Source: Lenzites betulinus
Taxonomy: Eukaryota; Basidiomycota; Agaricomycetes; Polyporales; Polyporaceae
Direction of reading: 5' to 3'
Assembly: GCA_022264855.1 (NCBI GenBank)
Contig: JABYQU010000003.1
Location: 1,054,001-1,118,000, forward strand
Length of the DNA: 64,000 nt
Below are positions 57,288-64,000 of the stretch, piece by piece. The translations under genes and the position numbers were made by a program. The first letter of the stretch is position 1, and the number at the start of each line of letters is the position of its first letter. The notes below the pieces were generated by a model that was not told the DNA's origin, did no database searches, and was given only the letters and a program-made list of their open reading frames with translations.

Positions 57288-57315
57288 GGTCTCAGCGCAG
57301 ATTCCCAGGGGGCAG
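57288..57315. repeat. Dispersed 28-bp repeat, copy B
   Basis: Second copy of the sequence at 54386-54414, same orientation, 2.9 kb away. The two copies bracket the small secreted protein gene. Confidence 0.5.
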
Positions 57316-58242
57316 AAGCAGGCATACCAGTTTCTTCTCAATCGCACGGCACATCAATATCAATGCCTCAGGTCGCATGCACATACGCTGTGAGTACCAA
57401 CAGTTGCGCCCATGACAACATTCTCATTCTGATCGCCATTTGGCGCCCGACAGGAGGATTATAACGACCTACTAGGTTGTTATGCGAAACAACCAAGCTG
57501 AAAGCTTTGACTTGTCATGGCTTGATGTATAAAGCTACATGCCATGGCCCACGAGACATAGTGTATGACACAAGTGTCCATACCAATATCTGGATCGCTG
57601 TTGTTTGTCGCTTCTATGTGGTGGCAAGAACGCGCTCGGTCGGTTCTCACTTGGGTGGGGCCAACCCCAACTTACTCTGCCTGCCGGACGTTATTGACTA
57701 GTGTCGAGCAAGCGGCTGCATCTACAGCTGAACGCGGGGACGATCGCCATCGCCTAGTACTATCGCGGGCGGTAGTTGAGCTTCGGTACGTTATGGCTCC
57801 TTTTCAACATCATGGGCCGCACAAGGAGAGCTTATCATGAGCACGAACAGTTACATAGATGCCTTGAATGCCGAAGGAAACAGACAAAATATCCAGAGCC
57901 GGCCGAGGCATGTTGTTGCCGCCGTGGGATGCCACTCGTTCGGACTTGGATATTTAAAATGGCATCGGGCGTGGATGCAGGACAACTTGTAGGTACATGT
58001 ACCAATGGTGAATCAATAAAGGGCACGTGTGGAGTGGAACAGTGTAAATCGTAGGATGTAGCTACGGTAGTTGAGGCAGAAAAGTAGGCGGACGGACTTT
58101 GTCGCTTGCCTCCATCATCGCCACCACCTGCATCACCGTCAGTCTCTGTAGAGTGTTCTTGGCCAGAAGGAGCGACCACTCCGTTGCGCAGTCCACCAGC
58201 TCTTGATCCCGCCTTCGCTTGCTTGTGGTTAAACTGCTTGAG

Positions 58243-61200
58243 ATGGCGTCCGTCGAGAGTCTACCCGCGTACCTGCACGGGGGAGTCTCAGTCTCGCAGC
58301 CCGCACATCTTGAAGGTGACCCGTCCCTGGCCACGGAAATCCTTCCAGGGCCGCCACCTCTAGGTTCTGTCCAGCAGGTTGGTGTACCGAGGAAAGACCA
58401 CAAAAAAACTACTGTCGCATTCTCGTATTTGCCCGCTTCCGACCCCGGAACGACATATTCGAGCCATCTCGCAGGCATCCTCCCTGCTGCCTCCATCGAC
58501 ATGGACGGATCCCGGCGGAAGCGAGCCCGTCTCGACAAAGGGTACGTCGTTACGTGTCCTAGCCTCTATATGCGGTGTGCTAATGCGCGCTGTCGACATC
58601 TTTCATCTTAACCCACACCCTTGCAATCGGAATCGTCGGGAACTGTCCCCGCTCTCTTACACACGTCGCCAGTGCCGAACGGAATAGGTCGCAACGCGTT
58701 TCCGCCCGCAATCTTTCTATCGCAGGACCGTTGTCAGATCCAATTGCGGCGCCAGACATACCAGCCTCGTCATCGCAACTTGTCCCGGACTATGACCCTC
58801 TCTCCATGCCTTTAGACTCTGACGACGCTATGGTATCTCGGGCGACAACAGCACACGCCGAAGATGCTCCTCAGGATTCCGCTCCTTCCGCTGCACTTTC
58901 AGTCAAACGTGGTCGAGGTCGTCCTACCAAAGACAACGGGAAGGGGAAGGAGAGGGAAAGGGACGCAGCGGTCAAGGTGAAGGAAGAGCCGACGCTGACG
59001 TCGCTGGGCAACGAGGCCGTGTCACTATTAGTGAGTATGTCCTCTTCACTGCATCCTGCCTGTCCTTTATCTAGCATTCAGTCCAACGAAGACCACTGCT
59101 CTGCATGCCGGTCGTTTGGATCCCTGGTCTACTGTGATGGATGTCCTCGGGCGTTCCATCTCTGGTGTTTGGACCCTCCGATGGAATCAGTGGACCTCCC
59201 AGAAGGTGAGCGGTGGTTTTGCCCCGCATGTGTGCTCGAGCAGGTGTGTTTCCATCATCTATCATGTGTATCGTGACAATTTAGCAAGATTGAATAGCGA
59301 CCGCCATCGAAGTCGCCTCCTTCCCTAAAATTCATGGGACCCCTCCTTCAAGAGCTCGGTTCGAAGATTCCCACCGAGTATCAGCTTCCACAAGACATCC
59401 GGACGTACTTCAAAGACGGTGAGTTGCACCACGCCTCATAGATGATCCCTGCTCAACATGCATATAGTGGGCAGCAGTTTAAGGGGCACATACCTGGACA
59501 CATCTGAGGTCAAGCAAGCTCGTTTGAAGTGAGATCGAAAGTTGCTTTTACGCAGTACAACCACCTAATGCATTTCCAGCCGCCACGGCCAGTTGGAAGA
59601 TCGTGATCCCTACCGTCTTAGGGATCGCAACGGCGACGCCGTTCTCTGCTTCCAATGTGGAACGTCCGCTTTGCCCCCTGACCTTGCTGCTGACTCGCCC
59701 ACCGTTAAGCGGGCGAGAAGGGTAACTGCTAGCGTTGAGAGTAACTACAATACTGGCAGAGCCATCATCTCTTGCGATTACTGCCATCTTCACTGGCACC
59801 TTGATTGCCTCGATCCGCCTTTGGTGTTCATGCCACCCTGGAATAAGAAGTGGATGTGTCCAAACCACGCCGAACGGATACTCGTTGGTTGTTCCTTCTC
59901 ATCATGCGTTGCCCATTCTCATTGCCTCACTAGCAAGCCAAGCGTCGCATTCCTCGAATGCATGCAACACCCATCGAGATAACTAAGCCTCGCCAGTGGA
60001 ACAACGGCATCATAGAAATCATCAATACCGATGCGGCACCCCTTCCAGCTGTTGTACCAGCCAAACTGAACGTGGATGAGGTTCTCATTAATGGGCGGCG
60101 GTATAGGGTCCCAGAACGGATCATCACCCTCGACTTCTGGGACAAAGTATCCAAGGACCGCTACGGGCACTCTGAAACGTAAGTTCACACCAGGTTGCAT
60201 ACACACAAATATCTTACAATATATGACAGTCAAGAGGTCGACGATTCTAGCAGATTGTCTTCGCCGCTTACATCATTGAGCTCTCTGGATGACGAGGGCG
60301 TACCATCTCTATCTTTGGAATCCTCCCTATATACTATGGACGACGTAAGATTCGCTCAGGTGAGCTCGGGAACATAACTCGATGTAGTCCTTGCCTTACG
60401 AGTACGACGTAGTTACTATGTGGTCTTCGTCTGCAGAACCCCTCGACCGCCAGTGAAGGCCGTACGGGCAGTAGCTCCGACAGCCTCCCTCGAGCAACAC
60501 CGCAGACCAGCGACGTGCCACACCATCGAGCTAAGCAAGAGAATGGTACCATTAACGTGAGCTGCACGTATTCATTCAATAGGGAGCTTTCTCAGCGCGT
60601 GTGCACAGGAGCGCGCCGGCGATTCCAGCCAGATCCCGGCAAGCGAACCGGTGGAAGGCGCCTCGGTTTCGAGCTTGTCGAGACCCCGTCGCGTCGCTGC
60701 CTCACGTACACCAGCATCATCTCGCAATAAGTCCAGAACTGGGAGACGACCCGGCAAGTCCACGGAAGAAGTGCCCATGGACCTCGATTTTCCTCAGCTC
60801 GTATTCTCCTCCGGGAAACGCCTTGATGCTCGTAGGAAGGCAGCCAGGCCCACTGCGACATTGAGCGGCCCCTCCAATTCTCTAGAATCTGCGCTCGATG
60901 CGGTCGATTCGACATCTCAAGTTGAGAAGCTACCGGAGGCGTCGGGGTCACTTTCGGCCTCCGCTCTTCCACGGACCAAGAGGAGCCGTCAAAGCCGGCG
61001 ACAGTCGCCCCCCATCCCATCTGTGCCTCATTCTCATGACAATCACTCTGCGGACACCGACCGGGATACGCGTGATCATCACAAACATGAGGCACCCCTT
61101 CCCGCCCCGAAGACACGTCCCGGTGGCTCGTCGCATGCGGGTAGACGGAAGGCCAATGGTTTAGCGCACGGTGGTCCGTCAGCTTCCCGCAGCCATGCCA

Positions 61201-61538
61201 AACCGACAACACCGCCGACGGTAAACGGACAGACCGCCCCTGCAACTGCTGGCGAACCCAAGTCAGAGGCTACTCCAACGTTGAAGATCCGTCTCCCGAG
61301 GTTGAGTGCTTTGAACACGCCATCTCTTGCCCCCCAACCCTCGGTGACGGATCCAGTGTCGAAAGGTTCGCCCTCAAAGATCACCGTTGCTTCATCAGCA
61401 TCCGCTCGCCCTCGGCGCTCGCTTCGGAGACAGCCGTCTATCCCCACGTCTATGAACTCTACCACCACAAGCGACGCAGGTTCTGGTTCCCGAGCGAACG
61501 AACCTGGGTTGTCTACTAGTCCCATTGAATCCTTTTAG
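58243..61538 (+). CDS. Rco1/PHF12-like double PHD-finger protein
   Basis: Probable subunit of a Sin3/Rpd3-small-type histone deacetylase complex. Start MASVESLPAYL (58243), first intron from 58542 (GTACGTC). After a basic, Pro-rich N terminus comes PHD1 (HCSACRSFGSLVYCDGC, then FHLWCLDPP and WFCPAC, about 59090-59240). A linker has PPSKFMGPLLQEL and PTEYQLPQDIRTYFKD. PHD2 (VLCFQCG, then ISCDYCHLHWHLDCLDPP and WMCPNH) lies near 59640-59880. RKWNNG-like segments and YRVPERIITLDFWDKV follow. This arrangement matches Rco1, Cph1 and PHF12. The long C-terminal exon (from about 60650) is Ser/Pro-rich with a conserved-looking LKIRLPRLS motif. At least eight exons; stop TAG at 61536-61538. Confidence 0.86.
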
Positions 61539-61820
61539 AATCGACTCCCGCATGTCCACGCACGACAGATCGCTTATCGTTATTCTATCGTGTCTCGCCC
61601 CCTCGGCCGTAAGGCAATGTATTACGTTTCGTTTTTGTTGCTGAACTTTCCGATGACATACGCCGACTCCGAGTCGGTCTTTCTCATACAGTAGGTCCTG
61701 TGAAATATTGCACTAAGTATGTAGACGTCGCACATACCCCGCCCTGATCCGGGGCTCTCAAGCTCACTACTGTCATATAATAACACTGGTGGTCTTATTA
61801 CTTCAATCACATCCTCTACA

Positions 61821-63603
61821 ATGGCAGGGCTTACGACGATGAGCTATGCACGTCTGGCCGTCAAACCAAAGGAATCGACGATCACGCAGGAAGCCACCTC
61901 CGTCAAGCTACCGGGATTCGAACTATGGATGAACTACGATGTGAGGCCATCTAGCCCATTCTGACAGACATACACGCTGATACTCTGTGGTAGATTACAA
62001 ATGTGTTCGTCGTTCCGGCACGCATTGACGTAGCCAGCTTTGCGAAGGCACTGTCCGAAACGTTGAGTCTGTATCCCCACGCTGCAGGTCGGCTTGTCAG
62101 GTCGGTGCAAGACGAATGGGAGGTACGGTTCAGAGCAAAACTAAACTTCCTCCCAACTTGTGGTTACTGAACGCACACAACTGTACTTCTGGTCCCACAG
62201 ATAGTGTTGTGCAACTCTGCCGTACCCGTAGAGGTGGCCCACACAGAGGGTGCTTTCGCTGGCCTTGACAGACGTTGGGTACTTCAACGAGACCTGAGTG
62301 CATTTCAGCCGACCAAAGACTTTACACAACCTACGAGTGCCGACGAGGAGTCTCGTCTTCTGCTAGTCAAGCTCACACTCTCAGAGGAGGAAACGGCCAT
62401 TGCAATTTCTTGGCATCATGTGCTAGGTGCGCCCGCCCAACTGTTGACTATAGCTTCAACCTTGATAAATCTGTATCGTCGGTAGGGGATGCTTTCGTCA
62501 TTGACGCTTTCATGCGATGCCTGTCCCAGCAATATCAAGGAGGCAACATTGCTGATTTTCCCGCCCCAGATTTCACCAAGCGCGTATTCGATTCTCCTAG
62601 CCCTTCTCTTGTCGAACGTTACTCCCCTCTGATGCCTCACTTCACAACTACCTATCCTATGTCCGAAGTTGGACAACATTATGCCAGCATGAACACGGAT
62701 ACGTCTTGGGTCAACTTCAAGATCTCCGTGACTCGGCTTCGTCAGCTCAAGGCGAGGGTTGTGGAGGTCGTCGAACATGCGAACCCGATCTCTGCGCAGG
62801 ACGTCTTGACAGCATACATTACGATCGTGCTGAACCGCTACTTGGAAACTCCCATCACTGTCATCACCAATGTGATAAGTGTATGCCGGCATATACTCCT
62901 CATCTCGTTTCTCATCTGACAAGTTTGGACAGTACCACAACGTGCCACAGGTCGTCCATAGCACACGCGTTGCGGGAAACGCTCTGTGCATTGTGAGTAA
63001 ACACATTGCTCCGTTCACGAAACGCGTCTGAACTCAGTTATTAGATACCAACTATCCCAATACAACGACAGCCGTTCTCGACCATTTCAGAGACCGCCGT
63101 TGCCGTTCGCCAGTCAATACTGATGTGCAGGGACCCGACCTTTATAGAGGAGTACATGACGGTCGCAAGCACGTTGTTGTTAGCCGCTGCCAACCGCAAT
63201 CATTCCCCATTCTTCGAAGCATTCCCTGGAAAACTAGCAGTCAACTCCCACGCAACGTACGTGTTTACTATGTCGCTCATTCCATGGTATAATATATACA
63301 CATCTGATATTCACGGTGTCTCTTAGGATCGACAGGCGCGCGGCTCATTTCGGCTTTCCTGATACTGTCCAGTTCTACGCCATCGGATTGAACGACCGCT
63401 ATGTAAGAGTCTTCAAGTCAAACCCTACACCGGGCGGACAGTCTGTAGGTGGCGACGACGGGGCCGGCGAGTGCTTGGACGTTTTTTTCGCGGTCGCGAG
63501 CAAGATCAGAGACCAGGTTATGAATACTATCGAGTATGATTTGCATGCTCTAGACTTCCCCTACAACATCAATGTAACCTCGCCTCTCGCTATGTCTAAG
63601 TAA
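61821..63603 (+). CDS. BAHD-type acyltransferase
   Basis: CoA-dependent O- or N-acyltransferase of the BAHD (PF02458-like) family. Exons 61821-61940, 61994-62122, 62201-62426, 62486-62880, 62933-62992, 63093-63256 and 63327-63603 join to 456 residues, a typical size. The catalytic HxxxD is present as HHVLGDAF, with an intron splitting the Gly codon. N-terminal features are FVVPARIDVASFAKALSETL and YPHAAGRLV. The C-terminal DFGWG-like motif is replaced by AHFGFPD. The sixth-exon acceptor (63092) is my inference, from the frame of AVRQSILMCRDP. The substrate cannot be told; fungal members act on secondary metabolites or toxins. A TATAATA lies about 40 bp before the ATG. Only 153 bp separate its stop from the next gene. 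Confidence 0.85.
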
Positions 63604-63756
63604 AAAAATCGTCTATTCATGTACATCGGATCCGTACGAAGTAGCGTCCAATCCAGCATATGTCATAGGCGCTCACGAAGAGCCTAGACCTAGCCGCCGT
63701 CGAAAGTCTTGTTTAAGAACGCTCATGAACCCAGTATAATCACAGTGTCATCAGCC

Positions 63757-64000
63757 ATGAATGCGGACTTGAAGAAACTCGTAGACGAATGGCTCCGCCT
63801 GGACCCCGTACGTCTAAACTCTCCGAAGTAGATCCAAAAGCGATGTTCTGATGGCCTGTCGATATGCAGAACGAGGATACGAGGGCAGAAATACATGCTC
63901 TCGTCAAGGATGGCAACGCTGCTGAGCTCGAGAAGCGCATGAGGTACTGTATCGACGCTTTTACTTGTAGCCTGCGCACATGTAACTGAGGGATTTGATG
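63757..64000 (+). CDS. Phosphoglucomutase / phosphopentomutase, 5' part
   Basis: Start MNADLKKLVDEWLRLDP in exon 63757-63807, then NEDTRAEIHALVKDG...ELEKRMR from 63870 to 63943, before an intron beginning GTACTG. This matches the N terminus of the PGM2-type phosphohexomutase family, which interconverts hexose-1- and 6-phosphates or pentose phosphates. The catalytic serine lies beyond the window. The next acceptor is not certain. Confidence 0.78.

Larger units (their letters stand above)
56022..58242. other. Two-kilobase gene-free region
   Basis: No convincing coding sequence. Includes the small secreted protein promoter at the left, a CT-rich stretch near 56660-56960, the second copy of a 28-bp repeat (57288-57315) and the promoter of the Rco1-like gene at the right. 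Confidence 0.5.

Noticed and set aside
61891..61915. tRNA-like GGGATTCGAACT string
   Set aside because: Lies in the reading frame of the BAHD gene (KLPGFELW) and has no matching acceptor stem or anticodon arm.

Overview
This window is nuclear DNA of a filamentous basidiomycete, most likely an Agaricomycete (mushroom or polypore type). The evidence is many introns of about 50-65 bp with GT...CTRAY...AG signals, CACCATGG-type start contexts, fungal-specific families (Zn2Cys6 regulator, Pom1-like DYRK kinase, Bre4-like ER membrane protein, fungal SurE, Rco1-like PHD protein) and closely packed genes on both strands. I read about 23 protein genes. I found no rRNA, tRNA, CRISPR or bacterial features. 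Exon joins were worked out by hand from splice signals, reading frame and family knowledge. Total exon lengths were checked to be divisible by three for the Nudix gene, array copies 3-5, the ING, NUF2, RecQ, Pom1-like, Zn2Cys6, VMA1 and BAHD genes.

Layout. 1-680: 3' end of a Nudix ADP-sugar pyrophosphatase. 1177-11780: head-to-tail array of five paralogous membrane proteins of a family I cannot name; their main coding part is intronless, and three copies seem to carry a short extra 3' exon whose splice donor overlaps the stop codon. 12470-20425: ING-type PHD protein (+), kinetochore NUF2 (-) and a RecQ helicase (+), the last two sharing a 223-bp divergent promoter. 20587-24453: Bre4/aromatic-acid-exporter-like ER protein (-). 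24454-29452: about 5 kb with no gene I can support. 29453-37870: small Zn2Cys6 regulator (-) divergent from a very large Pom1/DYRK-type kinase (+). 38372-45248: mitochondrial PDH-kinase-family gene (-), proteasome ATPase RPT1 (-) and V-ATPase subunit A VMA1 (+). The RPT1/VMA1 intergenic region holds a 255-bp inverted-repeat element that looks like a MITE. 45735-48624: secreted fasciclin protein with a long His/Pro-rich insert. 48910-54288: MOD5-type tRNA isopentenyltransferase, PRP38 and a secreted SurE-like nucleotidase (all -). 55539-56021: small secreted Cys-containing protein. 58243-64000: Rco1-like double-PHD protein, BAHD acyltransferase and the start of a phosphoglucomutase (all +).

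Most genes outside the array are housekeeping genes: chromatin, kinetochore, proteasome, V-ATPase, splicing and tRNA modification. The array stands out as a lineage-specific expansion and is the best candidate for undescribed biology. Two genes (PDH kinase and fasciclin) each need one extra base in a homopolymer run to read through. This may be real frameshifting or uncorrected sequencing error.
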